A DNA stretch of 64,000 nt, taken from the NCBI GenBank assembly GCA_964403795.1, contig CAYOHP010000002.1, positions 49,430 through 113,429 of the forward strand, in the 5' to 3' direction. Under the pieces are notes generated by a model. That model had not been told where the DNA came from. It ran no database searches and was given only the letters and a program-made list of their open reading frames with translations. The translations under genes were made by a program, and so were the position numbers. This document shows, one piece after another, positions 16,266 through 24,543 of this stretch. Each line of letters starts with the position of its first letter. Position 1 is the first letter of the stretch. Source of the DNA: CAYOHP01 sp964403795 [NCBI: uncultured bacterium]. Lineage in GTDB: Bacteria; Muiribacteriota; UBA6191; CAZXTJ01.

Positions 16266-16979
16266 TCAGCGCTCGATCCAGCAGCTCTCGTCGGGGCTGG
16301 AGGCGTTCATCGAGGGGAGGTCGACCACGATGTCGGCCTGTCCCTTCACTTCCTCGAGGCCGCGACCGCAGAGGTCGGAGGCCTTCAGGAAGCCGATGGT
16401 GAGCACCTTGGTGACGACGTCGAGGCCGGAGACGATCTTGGAAGCGAAGGTCGAGAAGCGGGCTGCGTACTCGACCCGGACCTGCCAGCGACCGGTGGTC
16501 TTCATCTCGTCGGTCATCACCGCGTAGGTCCCTACCACCTTGACCGGGTCCATCTCCTTGACCACGCCCTTCAGGCCGACCTCCTGCTGGAGCCGGAACT
16601 TGGCGTACTGGAGGGCGATCTCCTCGGCCTTCTCGCGCCAGGCCTTGGCCTTCTCGATCCAGTCGTTGTCGTCGGGGGAGGCCCCGACCGGGTTCGAGGA
16701 GCGGGAGGGGGCCGAGGGGGCCGCGGTCTCGAACATGCTGGTGACCGGGGCCGCGACCGAGTCCTTGCGGCGGAGCCGGGAGGTGGCGGTGACGAACTTC
16801 CCGAAGAACTCGCGGTCCTGCATCAGGGTGCGGAGCGCCTCCCGCACCTCGGGCGAACGCTGCATGGCGGCGCCCTGGACGTCCCGCAGGTACTCCCGGG
16901 GCAGCTCCCCGGCAGGAGCGAGCGACACCAGACCGAGCCCCAGGACCAGGGCGAGCGAAGAGCGGGTGCGAAGCGGCAC
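16266..16979 (-). CDS. Secreted protein of unknown function
   Basis: A 237-residue protein with a clear signal peptide (LALVLGLGLVSLAPAG). The mature part is helical and charged (DNDWIEKAKAWREKAEEIALQYAKFRLQQ) and has two cysteines near the C-terminus. I do not recognise the family. The GTG start at 16979 has GGAGGT six bases upstream. It is monocistronic: a good promoter (TTGTCG, 16 bp, TAGACT) precedes it and the next gene leftward is the separately promoted ureide operon. It is divergent from a 92-residue protein with which it shares its -35 region. Confidence 0.72.
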   Translation of the reverse strand: MPLRTRSSLALVLGLGLVSLAPAGELPREYLRDVQGAAMQRSPEVREALRTLMQDREFFGKFVTATSRLRRKDSVAAPVTSMFETAAPSAPSRSSNPVGASPDDNDWIEKAKAWREKAEEIALQYAKFRLQQEVGLKGVVKEMDPVKVVGTYAVMTDEMKTTGRWQVRVEYAARFSTFASKIVSGLDVVTKVLTIGFLKASDLCGRGLEEVKGQADIVVDLPSMNASSPDESCWIER

Positions 16980-17012
16980 GTTGGACCTCCGTCAGGGACC
17001 CCGAGCGACCTC

Positions 17013-17061
17013 AGTCTAGGGACCGGGCGGGAATCGACAAGCCATGCCCCCGGGGTATCCT
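17013..17061. promoter_or_regulatory. Divergent sigma70-like promoters sharing one -35 region
   Basis: Leftward: TTGTCG (complement of 17035-17040), 16-bp spacer, TAGACT (complement of 17013-17018). Rightward: TCGACA at 17034-17039, 16-bp spacer, TATCCT at 17056-17061. The two -35 hexamers lie on opposite strands of the same seven bases, so only one polymerase can bind at a time. Confidence 0.6.
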
Positions 17062-17082
17062 TCCGGTCCCGAAGGGACCCCG

Positions 17083-17361
17083 ATGGACGCCTCCGCCCTG
17101 CTCCGTTCCGCCCTGACCTCCCCGCGTCCCCACGACGAGGTGTTGATGGTGCTCTTCGCACTGAAGCTCGACGGGGCCGACCAGAGGGCCACCTACGACC
17201 TCCTGGGTCGGCTCCACGCCGAGGCCGAGGCCGCCGGCGCCACCGAGACGGCCCAGGTCTACGCCTCGGCCATGCATACTGTGGCCGGCCTGGTCGCCGA
17301 GGACCAGCGGATCTGGGACGAGGTCCTGGCCTTCGGGCCGAGCGACGCCCTCACCGTCTGA
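17083..17361 (+). CDS. Small helical protein, unknown function
   Basis: A 92-residue soluble, acidic, helical protein beginning MDASALLRSALTS. It has no cysteines, signal or membrane segment. ATG at 17083 follows a GAAGGGA site, and a promoter with TCGACA and TATCCT separated by 16 bp lies just upstream, giving a leader of about 15 bases. It is followed in the same direction by a TerB-like gene and proBA after 39 bases and may be part of that transcript. I do not recognise the family. Confidence 0.65.
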   Translation: MDASALLRSALTSPRPHDEVLMVLFALKLDGADQRATYDLLGRLHAEAEAAGATETAQVYASAMHTVAGLVAEDQRIWDEVLAFGPSDALTV

Positions 17362-17400
17362 CCCCGAGGGCGCATCGAACCGTTCCAGGCCCGGCCGGCA

Positions 17401-19113
17401 TTGCAGACCGGGCACCTGCTCCTCCACAGTGTGGGGGTGTCCGAGCCGAACCTGACCCACGCGGTCTTGCGGGAAGTCGACTACTCCCTCCCCGAGCGTC
17501 CACCCGACGCGGTGCGGGTTGCCGACGACTGCATCCGGCTCTTCGAGACCCCCGAGGGCGACTTCCCGTCGGCCCGGGAACAGACCTGGTACCGGCGGCT
17601 CTGGTCGAGCCTGGGTCGCGAGAACCTGGTCCTGGTCGGGACCAGCTGCCGACACCTGGACCAGGCCCGATCGTTCGTCCTGGAGCTGCTGCGGCTCATC
17701 ACCTCCACCAGTCCCCACGGCGACCGGCTGCTCGGCTCCCTCCAGGACGAGCTCGACCACATCGAGACCCGCCGCGGCAATCTCGGACCCGGGCTCTCCC
17801 GGCTCCGCAGCGAGGTACGGAAGCTGGCCGAACGGCTGGCGTTGCGCCAGGTCCAGCTGGCCGACGAGCGGGGGCTCCCCGAGAAGCTCCGGGTACTCCT
17901 GGTCCGGGCGATGATCGCAGCGGCCTGGGCCGACGGCTCGGTCAGCGACGAGGAAGTGGCGCTGCTGACCCGGAAGATCGAGAGCCTGGGCCTCTCGCGC
18001 CCGGCCCAGCGCCAGGTCCTGGCGGAGATCCGCGATCCGACCCCGCTGGACGAGGACCTCTCCGAGCTGGGGGACTACGGTCTCCGGCTCCACGTCTACC
18101 GGAACCTGGCGGCGGTGGCGGTCGCCGACGGCCGCGTCTCGCTGGCCGAGAACCTGCTGCTGGCACACCTCGCCCAGGTGCTCCGGATCGAAGAGCCGGA
18201 TGCGGCCCGGGTAGAGGCCGAGCTCTTCTCCCTGGTCTCCACCCGGGGGCTCAGGTCCCTGGTCGAGTCGGTCGCCGGGGGATCGACGGGAGCCGTTCCG
18301 GGGGGCGAATCCGGCCCCGCGACCTCCGTCGATCCGCAGGCTGCACCCGGCATCGCCGATTCCGGGACTGCGGACGCCGGACCGCCCCTGGCGGGTGTCC
18401 GCGGCCTCTGGCTCCGACTGGCCATGGTGGTCGGGCAGAAGACCTCCTGGTCGATCTTCTCGGGTCTCTCCCGGCGCCTGGGGCGGCTGGCGGCTCGTCC
18501 CCCGGTCGAGGAGATCCTTTCCCTGATGCGCTCCGACGTGTTGGCCACCGAACTCTCCGACTCGATCGACGGGGCGGTCGAGTTCTGGACCGACTGGCTC
18601 GGGACCCTCCGGGAACCGCTGGGCATCCCGGACCGGACCGTTCCCAACCTGGCCCCCGCCCTCGCCGAAGCACTGCGCTCGGGGCTGCGGCCCATGGAGA
18701 CGGCGCTCGGCCGGCTGGCCGGGACGGAGAAGGGCCTGGATAGGGCCCTCTCCTCCGAGAACCGTTCCCCGGGGTCGTACTTCCACCTCATGGGCGATCC
18801 CCGCCAGCGTGGCGGCCTCCTCCATAACCTGCTCTCCGAGCCGGAACGGCATCGCGCCGAGGAGGCGGCGCTGCAGGCCTACTTCAAGGCCCTCCAGCAG
18901 GTCCTGGCGTCCAGCGAACTCGCCGGGGACCACATGGAGCAGGCCGCGGGCCGGTCGATCGCCGCTTGGCTCGACGCCTGGATCCCGGAGGCATGGTCGG
19001 TGGCTCCCGGCCCGGCGCGTTCGGCCCTGCTGGCCGATCTCTCCCGGCGCCTCCAGGACCTCGAGGGGCCCCCGAGCCCGGAAGCAGCCGACAGGCTGAC
19101 GGCCCGGCGGTGA
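17401..19113 (+). CDS. TerB-like domain protein upstream of proBA
   Basis: A 570-residue soluble protein. Residues about 160-280 contain two segments resembling TerB/DjlA-N helical bundles: LLVRAMIAAAWADGSVSDEE and YRNLAAVAVADGRVSLAENL, both with the A-x-ADG-x-(V/I)S pattern in which the Asp and following acidic residues may bind metal. An Ala/Gly/Pro linker follows near residue 300, then a helical C-terminal half of unknown family. The start is uncertain: TTG 17401 lacks a ribosome site, and in-frame GTG codons at 17431 and 17437 are possible. Its TGA overlaps the proB GTG (GTGA), so it is coupled to proline synthesis genes, a link with no known basis. Confidence 0.7.
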   Translation: MQTGHLLLHSVGVSEPNLTHAVLREVDYSLPERPPDAVRVADDCIRLFETPEGDFPSAREQTWYRRLWSSLGRENLVLVGTSCRHLDQARSFVLELLRLITSTSPHGDRLLGSLQDELDHIETRRGNLGPGLSRLRSEVRKLAERLALRQVQLADERGLPEKLRVLLVRAMIAAAWADGSVSDEEVALLTRKIESLGLSRPAQRQVLAEIRDPTPLDEDLSELGDYGLRLHVYRNLAAVAVADGRVSLAENLLLAHLAQVLRIEEPDAARVEAELFSLVSTRGLRSLVESVAGGSTGAVPGGESGPATSVDPQAAPGIADSGTADAGPPLAGVRGLWLRLAMVVGQKTSWSIFSGLSRRLGRLAARPPVEEILSLMRSDVLATELSDSIDGAVEFWTDWLGTLREPLGIPDRTVPNLAPALAEALRSGLRPMETALGRLAGTEKGLDRALSSENRSPGSYFHLMGDPRQRGGLLHNLLSEPERHRAEEAALQAYFKALQQVLASSELAGDHMEQAAGRSIAAWLDAWIPEAWSVAPGPARSALLADLSRRLQDLEGPPSPEAADRLTARR

Positions 19114-20276
19114 ATCCCGACCTGCCCCCCGGGTCCACGCCCATCCGCCCGGAGGTGGCGGCGGCCTCGCGGATCGTGCTCAAGGTCGGGACCCGGGTGC
19201 TCACCCAGGACGATGGGCGGATCGCCCTGGCACGGCTCTTCTCGCTGGTCGAGGTCGCCGCCGAGGCCCAGCGCGCCGGACGCCAGGTCCTGATCGTCAC
19301 CTCGGGTGCGGTCGGCCTGGGCCGCGACGCCCTGGGATTCCCGAAGACGCCACCGGAACTCGAGGAGCGCCAGGCCTGCGCGGCGGTGGGACAGACCCGC
19401 CTCATGGGCCTCTACCACGAAGGCTTCTCCCGCCTCGGGCTGGTGTGCGGCCAGGTCCTCCTCACCGAGAGCGACTTCGACGACCGGATCCGCTACCTGA
19501 ACCTGCGGAGCACCCTCTCGGCCTTGCTGCGCCACGGGGTGATCCCGGTGATCAACGAGAACGACGCGGTCTCGACCGAGGAGCTCGCCTTCCGCGAAGG
19601 AGAGAAGCGACCGGTCTTCGGGGACAACGACAAGCTCTCGGCTCTGGTCGCGACCAAGCTCGATGCCGAGCTCCTGGTCCTCCTCACCGACGTCGAAGGG
19701 CTCTACGACAAGCATCCGGGGCGACATCCCGACGCCCGCCTGCTCCCCCGGGTGGACGACCCCACGACCCTTCCCGAGACTCCCGCCGAGCCGGGTTCGG
19801 GAGCCAGCCGGGGCGGCATGCGATCCAAGGTCCAGGCCGCCTCCATGGCCTCCCGGGCCGGCTGCCAGGCCGTGATCGCCTCCGGTCGCCGGATCGGGGC
19901 CGCCTCCAGCGTGCTCGCCGGCGAAGAGACCGGGACCTGGTTCGTGGCCCACGGGACCCTGGACGCCAGGCAACGGTGGATCGCCTTCGCGGTCGCCCCC
20001 CGGGGTGTCCTCCACCTCGACGCCGGGGCGGTGCGGGCGGTGTCGGAGCGGGGTGCCTCCCTCCTCGCCAAGGGCGTCACCCGGGTCGAAGGCGAGTTCG
20101 ACGAGGGCGACGTGATCGAGCTGGCAGGTCCCGACGGCAAGGCGATCGGTCGCGGCATCGTCTTCTGCGACGCGGCCACGGCCCGGGCCTGGCGGGAGGG
20201 ACGCATCCCCGAGGGGGTCAAGAACCGGCATGCCCTGGTCCATCGCGACCACTTGGTGCTGGGGACCTTCCGGTGA
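19110..20276 (+). CDS. proB: Glutamate 5-kinase with PUA domain
   Basis: A 388-residue enzyme that phosphorylates glutamate in the first step of proline synthesis. The amino-acid kinase domain shows IVLKVGTRVLT, VTSGAVGLGRDALG, PVINENDAVS, FGDNDKLSALVA, LLTDVEGLYDKHP and GGMRSKVQAA. A C-terminal PUA domain (from about residue 285) includes VLHLDAGAVRAVSERGASLLAKGV. Because the PUA-bearing form is kept, it is probably the feedback-inhibited type. The GTG start at 19110 overlaps the upstream stop by GTGA, and its own stop overlaps the proA start the same way. Confidence 0.96.
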   Translation: MNPDLPPGSTPIRPEVAAASRIVLKVGTRVLTQDDGRIALARLFSLVEVAAEAQRAGRQVLIVTSGAVGLGRDALGFPKTPPELEERQACAAVGQTRLMGLYHEGFSRLGLVCGQVLLTESDFDDRIRYLNLRSTLSALLRHGVIPVINENDAVSTEELAFREGEKRPVFGDNDKLSALVATKLDAELLVLLTDVEGLYDKHPGRHPDARLLPRVDDPTTLPETPAEPGSGASRGGMRSKVQAASMASRAGCQAVIASGRRIGAASSVLAGEETGTWFVAHGTLDARQRWIAFAVAPRGVLHLDAGAVRAVSERGASLLAKGVTRVEGEFDEGDVIELAGPDGKAIGRGIVFCDAATARAWREGRIPEGVKNRHALVHRDHLVLGTFR

Positions 20277-21595
20277 GTCGCGGTACCGGTAGCGCTGCCG
20301 AGAGCCCGATCGAAGCGGCCCGGAGAGCCCGGGAGGCCCAGCGAAGCCTGGGATCGGTCGACGGGAAGGATCGCTCCAGGCTGCTCCGGGGACTCGCTTC
20401 GATCCTGGAGGAGCGACGGGCGGAGCTGCTCGAGGCCAATCGCCGGGACCTCGAAGCCGCCGCCGCCGAGGCCGTCCCCGACCCGCTGGTCCAGCGGCTC
20501 AGCCTCTCCCCGGGGAAGCTCGAGACCTTGGCCAAGGGCGTCCTCCAGCTGGCCGGGATGCCGGACCCGGTCGGCCGGGTCCTGTCCCGGACCCTCCTCG
20601 ACCATCGCCTGGAGCTCCGCAAGGTCACCAGTCCCCTGGGGGTACTGCTCGTCATCTTCGAGAGCCGGCCCGATGCGGTCGTCCAGATCGGGTCGCTGGC
20701 GCTCCGGGCCGGCAACGCGGTCCTGCTGAAGGGCGGGTCCGAGGCCAGGCACTCGAACCGGGCCCTGGTCGACTGCCTGCGGGAGGCTCTCTCGGCCGCA
20801 GGCCTCCCCCGGGATTCGGTGGTCGGGATCGAGGGCCGCGAGGCGGTCTCCCGGCTCCTGGACTGCGACCGGGAGATCGACCTGGTCATTCCCCGCGGCT
20901 CGGGTGCCCTGGTCCGGAGCATCCAGGAGTCCACCCGGATCCCCGTCCTGGGGCACGCCGAGGGGATCTGCCATGTCTACCTCGACCGGGCCGCCGACCT
21001 CGCCAAGGCGGAGCGGATCGTGGTCGATGCCAAGTGCGACTACCCGGCCGCCTGCAACGCGGCGGAGACGCTGCTGGTCCATCGGGATCTCCTACAGCAG
21101 CTGGGTCCGCTCGCCGAGGCGCTGAGGCGGCGGGGGGTGGAACTGAGGGCCGACGAAGCGGTCCAGGCCGCGGTATCCGGGTGCCGCCCGGCCGAGCCCG
21201 CCGATTGGGACACCGAACACGGCGCCCTGGTCCTCGGCGTCCGCGCCGTGGCCGACCTCGACGAGGCGATCCGCCACATCCACGAGCATGGCAGCGGCCA
21301 CACCGAGGCGATCGTGACCGAGGACCGTTCCGCCGCCGATCGCTTCCTCCGGGAGATCGACTCGGCCTCGGTGTTCTGGAACGCCTCGACCCGTTTCGCC
21401 GACGGGTTCCGCTACGGGCTCGGGGCCGAGGTCGGGATCTCGACCTCCAGGATCCATGCCCGGGGCCCGGTCGGGGTGGACGGGCTCCTCACCACCCGCT
21501 GGCTGCTGGCAGGCGACGGGCAGGCCGCCGGGGACTACGGCCCGGGGGGCCGGAGTTTCCTGCATCGATCCCTGGATCCTTCGGACCCGGGGTAG
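20273..21595 (+). CDS. proA: Glutamate-5-semialdehyde dehydrogenase (gamma-glutamyl phosphate reductase)
   Basis: A 440-residue NADPH-dependent reductase that follows ProB. Family blocks include LGVLLVIFESRPDAVVQIGSLALRAGNAVLLKGGSEA, VIPRGSGALV, GHAEGICHVY, the catalytic Cys in DYPAACNAAETLLVH, HTEAIVTED and FADGFRYGLGAEVGISTSRIHARGPVG. The GTG start overlaps the proB TGA. Its TAG stop at 21593-21595 is also the first half of a TAGAAT -10 box serving the small ORF downstream. Confidence 0.96.
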   Translation: MSRGTGSAAESPIEAARRAREAQRSLGSVDGKDRSRLLRGLASILEERRAELLEANRRDLEAAAAEAVPDPLVQRLSLSPGKLETLAKGVLQLAGMPDPVGRVLSRTLLDHRLELRKVTSPLGVLLVIFESRPDAVVQIGSLALRAGNAVLLKGGSEARHSNRALVDCLREALSAAGLPRDSVVGIEGREAVSRLLDCDREIDLVIPRGSGALVRSIQESTRIPVLGHAEGICHVYLDRAADLAKAERIVVDAKCDYPAACNAAETLLVHRDLLQQLGPLAEALRRRGVELRADEAVQAAVSGCRPAEPADWDTEHGALVLGVRAVADLDEAIRHIHEHGSGHTEAIVTEDRSAADRFLREIDSASVFWNASTRFADGFRYGLGAEVGISTSRIHARGPVGVDGLLTTRWLLAGDGQAAGDYGPGGRSFLHRSLDPSDPG

Positions 21596-21604
21596 AATGT
21601 TCCC
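21593..21604 (+). promoter_or_regulatory. Leaderless-type -10 box overlapping the proA stop
   Basis: TAGAAT at 21593-21598, whose first three bases are the proA stop codon, is followed by six bases and GTG at 21605. Confidence 0.45.
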
Positions 21605-21679
21605 GTGACCCACCGCCTCTATTGCGTCCTCTGCATCGCCTTCGGGAGCATGGTTTTCTCGGCCCTGTTCGCGGCCTGA
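21605..21679 (+). CDS. Small hydrophobic 24-residue ORF, leaderless
   Basis: GTG at 21605 to TGA at 21677-21679 encodes 24 residues: a short polar start (THRL), a CVLC pair of cysteines, then a hydrophobic stretch rich in Ile, Phe, Val and Leu ending LFAA. It would make one short membrane helix. The TAGAAT box exactly six bases upstream matches the spacing seen at larger genes in this window. It follows proA by nine bases and precedes a hairpin. No family is recognised; it could be a leader peptide or a chance ORF next to a promoter for something else. Confidence 0.35.
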   Translation: MTHRLYCVLCIAFGSMVFSALFAA

Positions 21680-21697
21680 GTGAGATCATGACCGGTC

Positions 21698-21717
21698 CCC
21701 TGGGTCGGAGCCCAGGG
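21698..21717. terminator. Hairpin after proA and the small ORF
   Basis: A perfect 7-bp stem, CCCTGGG with CCCAGGG, and a six-base loop. No T tract follows, so it is terminator-like rather than a canonical intrinsic terminator. Confidence 0.35.
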
Positions 21718-21761
21718 CTCCACGGAAGCCGTCACTCCTAGGTACCGAGCCGCCCGCCGGC

Positions 21762-21773
21762 TACCTTGGATCC
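21762..21773 (+). promoter_or_regulatory. Leaderless-type -10 box for the coiled-coil prepilin
   Basis: TACCTT at 21762-21767, then six bases, then GTG at 21774. No -35 element is evident. Confidence 0.48.
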
Positions 21774-24515
21774 GTGGCCATGCGACGACGGGGTTTCACC
21801 GCACTCGAGGTCGTCCTGGGGGTCACCCTGGGTGTCACGGTCCTCGGCTTCGCGTTCGCGGCCTTCCAGTTCTTCGTGACCCGCACCGCGGCGACCACGG
21901 ATCGGTCCGGTCGAGCCCGGGAACAAGGCCACTTCCTGGAGCGCCTTCGTCGCATCCTCCGCTTCGGGCTGAAGATCGTCCCCACCGCCAAGGGCTTCCG
22001 GGTCGTGCACGCGATCCATGACGGGAAGCGGGTCCAGACCGACGAGTCGCTGGTCGAAGTCGCCATCGAGACCGGGGCGATCGTGATCACCGACCGCTCG
22101 GGCAAGTCCCGGCGCTACGAGGTGGGGAGACCCGGCGAGGACCTCGGACTCTCGATCCAGGAACGCCAAGGTGTGCTCCTGGTCCTGGTGAAGGGTCTGG
22201 ACGGAGTCCGCGAGCTCCCGGTCGAGATCCGCCCCGTGCTCTCCGAGGCAAGGACCGTGCTTTCCGATTCCGATCGTGACCTGGAGCAGATCCTCAAGTC
22301 CCTCCACTCCGACCAGTGGCCCCCGGCCCAGGGGCTCACGGAACCCGAAGCGGCCGAGACGGGTTCCACGGGCTTCCTGGCGTCGATCTCCGAGGCCGCG
22401 GGCGAGGTCCCCCGGGCCTCGGGCGCCAACCACGGGGCCTTCGAACTCGAAGTCGACGTGGCCGCCGCCGAGCTGCGTCCCGTCGGTCGGATCTTCCTTC
22501 CCTCGCATGTCCCCTCCGGGGTCTCGCCTTCGAACCTCCAGACCCTGATCGACCGCCTGCTCGCCCGGGGCATGGAGTTCGAGCCGGCCAGCCTCCTGGG
22601 CGCCCTGATCCAGGGCTGGGAGGTCGGCCTGCTCGGCGCGGATCGGCGGGCCGCGGCCAAGGCGATCGCCCTGATCGACATCACGGAACGCCGTAAGGGC
22701 CTCTCGAGCGCCGGGGTGATCGAGCTGCTGGCCGCTACCTCGGAGGTCGCCCGGGGCCTGCTGCCCGCTTCGCAGGACGCGATGGCCGACGCCCGCGCCG
22801 GGATCGGGGACGAGATCCGCTATCCGCCCTCGCTCATCGACACGCCCGCCGAGGGGCTGCCCGCCGAGGCCAACACCATCGCCTCGTCCGGCCTGCCCGG
22901 AGTCGGCGACAACCCGCTCGCCGGGCGCGGCGTCTCCGGGCAGGGGACGGACACCAAGCGGGACACCCAGGCCGACCGAACCGCCGACGCCGCGGCCCGG
23001 GCTGCCGCCGAGGCGGCCGAGCAGGCGGCCGAAGCCGCCCGGGCCTCGACCCAGGCGGAGGCCCAGGCCGCCGCGGCCCGGGCGGAAGCCCAGGCAGCCG
23101 CGGCCCAGGCGGCCCAGGCCGCCGCCGAGTCGGCCCAACGGGCCGCCGAGCAGGCGGCCGCCGATGCGGCCGCCGCCGCCGCCGCCGCCGAGATGGCGCG
23201 AGCCCGCCAGGCCAACGACCAGGCGGCCCAGGAAAGTGCGGCCTCCAGCCAGGCCGCCGCCGAGGCCGCCGATCGGGCGTCGCAAGCTGCGCAGGCGGCC
23301 CAGGAAGCGGCCAACGCCGGCAGCGAGGCCGAAGCCGCCTACCTGACCGCCGACCAGGTGGCCACCAGGGCGGAGGAGATCGCCACCACCTCGGAGCAGA
23401 AGGCCGAGGAGATCTCGCAGCAGTCCGAGGACGTCGCCAAGCAGATGCTCGACGAGATGCTGGCGGCCGAGACGGCCTCCGAGGCGGCGGCGGCCAAGGC
23501 CGAGGAGCTCTCGCTGGCGGCCAAGGCCGCCTTCGCGGATCTGGAAGCCGCCAGCGACGCGGTCGACGCCGCCGAGGACGCCCTCAAGACCGCAGAGGAG
23601 GCCATGGCTGCCGCCGACCAGGAAGTCCTCGGGGTCCAGCAGCAGCTCTCGGGCGCCGAGTCGTCGCTCGCCGGGGCCGAACAGCAGCTGCAGCAGGCCG
23701 AGCAGGCCTACCAGCAGTCGGTGGCGGCCTGCAACGTGAGCACCCCGCCCCCGAGTTGCCCACCTTCGGACGGTTCGGTGCGCTCCGCCGAGCGGTCGGT
23801 CTCGGAGCTCACCCAGAAGGTCTCCGGCCTCGAGGGCTCCCTGGGAGCCGCCCAGTCGAAGGCCACCCAGGCTCGTTCCCAGGTGGCCGCCGCCCAGTCG
23901 ACCCTGACCACCACCAAGCAGGCCAAGGCGAGCAAACTCTCGGCCTACAACGAGGCCGACCGCGCCGCCATCCAGGCCGCCGACTCGGCGAAGGACTCGC
24001 AGAAGGACTACACCGAGACCAGACAGCGCGGCCAGTCGGAGATCGAAGGGGCCAAGACCGCGGCGGAACGGGCCAGGGAACGGGCCGAGGAGGATCGCAA
24101 GGCGGCCGAGGCGGCCCGTGCGACCGCCGACGAGTACCGGGAGAAGTACGAGGCCGCCATGCAAGCCCTCGCCGCCGCGCAGCAGGCGCAGGCCGAGGCC
24201 GAGGCCGCGGCCCAGGCGGCCCAGGAAGCTGCGGCCCAGGCCGCCGAGGCAGCCGCGGCCGCGGCCCAGGACCTGGCGGACGCAGAGGCCAGGTTCGGAG
24301 CCGACAGCTCCCAGGCCCAGGCGGCGCGGCTGGCCGCGGAGCGGGCCCAACGGGTCGCCGACGAGGCCCGACGCGCCGCCGAGAGCCGCTCGGCCGCCGC
24401 CTCCGCAGCCGAGGGCAGGGTGGCCAACCTGGCGGCCGAGGCCCAGCGCGCCGCGGACGCGGCCCAGCGCGCCGCCGGCTACGCCCAGCAGACCGCCCTG
24501 GCCGCCGGACGCTGA
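21774..24515 (+). CDS. Prepilin-like N-terminus fused to a giant Ala-rich coiled coil
   Basis: A 913-residue protein. It opens with a type IV prepilin-like signal: RRRG followed by [21 protein letters not shown], with Glu at +5 of the processed form, then about 110 residues of pseudopilin-like sequence ([20 protein letters not shown], a GspJ-like layout). Residues about 130-390 are mixed helical and loop. From about residue 400 to the end it is an extremely alanine-, glutamate- and glutamine-rich coiled coil with heptad-like [12 protein letters not shown] patterns, interrupted near residue 655 by a short Cys/Pro segment ([12 protein letters not shown]) that makes a hairpin between two helical halves plausible. 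No pilin family of this length is known to me. Alone on its transcript, convergent with the PHP gene. Confidence 0.8.
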   Translation: MAMRRRGFTALEVVLGVTLGVTVLGFAFAAFQFFVTRTAATTDRSGRAREQGHFLERLRRILRFGLKIVPTAKGFRVVHAIHDGKRVQTDESLVEVAIETGAIVITDRSGKSRRYEVGRPGEDLGLSIQERQGVLLVLVKGLDGVRELPVEIRPVLSEARTVLSDSDRDLEQILKSLHSDQWPPAQGLTEPEAAETGSTGFLASISEAAGEVPRASGANHGAFELEVDVAAAELRPVGRIFLPSHVPSGVSPSNLQTLIDRLLARGMEFEPASLLGALIQGWEVGLLGADRRAAAKAIALIDITERRKGLSSAGVIELLAATSEVARGLLPASQDAMADARAGIGDEIRYPPSLIDTPAEGLPAEANTIASSGLPGVGDNPLAGRGVSGQGTDTKRDTQADRTADAAARAAAEAAEQAAEAARASTQAEAQAAAARAEAQAAAAQAAQAAAESAQRAAEQAAADAAAAAAAAEMARARQANDQAAQESAASSQAAAEAADRASQAAQAAQEAANAGSEAEAAYLTADQVATRAEEIATTSEQKAEEISQQSEDVAKQMLDEMLAAETASEAAAAKAEELSLAAKAAFADLEAASDAVDAAEDALKTAEEAMAAADQEVLGVQQQLSGAESSLAGAEQQLQQAEQAYQQSVAACNVSTPPPSCPPSDGSVRSAERSVSELTQKVSGLEGSLGAAQSKATQARSQVAAAQSTLTTTKQAKASKLSAYNEADRAAIQAADSAKDSQKDYTETRQRGQSEIEGAKTAAERARERAEEDRKAAEAARATADEYREKYEAAMQALAAAQQAQAEAEAAAQAAQEAAAQAAEAAAAAAQDLADAEARFGADSSQAQAARLAAERAQRVADEARRAAESRSAAASAAEGRVANLAAEAQRAADAAQRAAGYAQQTALAAGR

Positions 24516-24543
24516 TCCCGTCGGCCCAGACCCAGGCTCAGGC

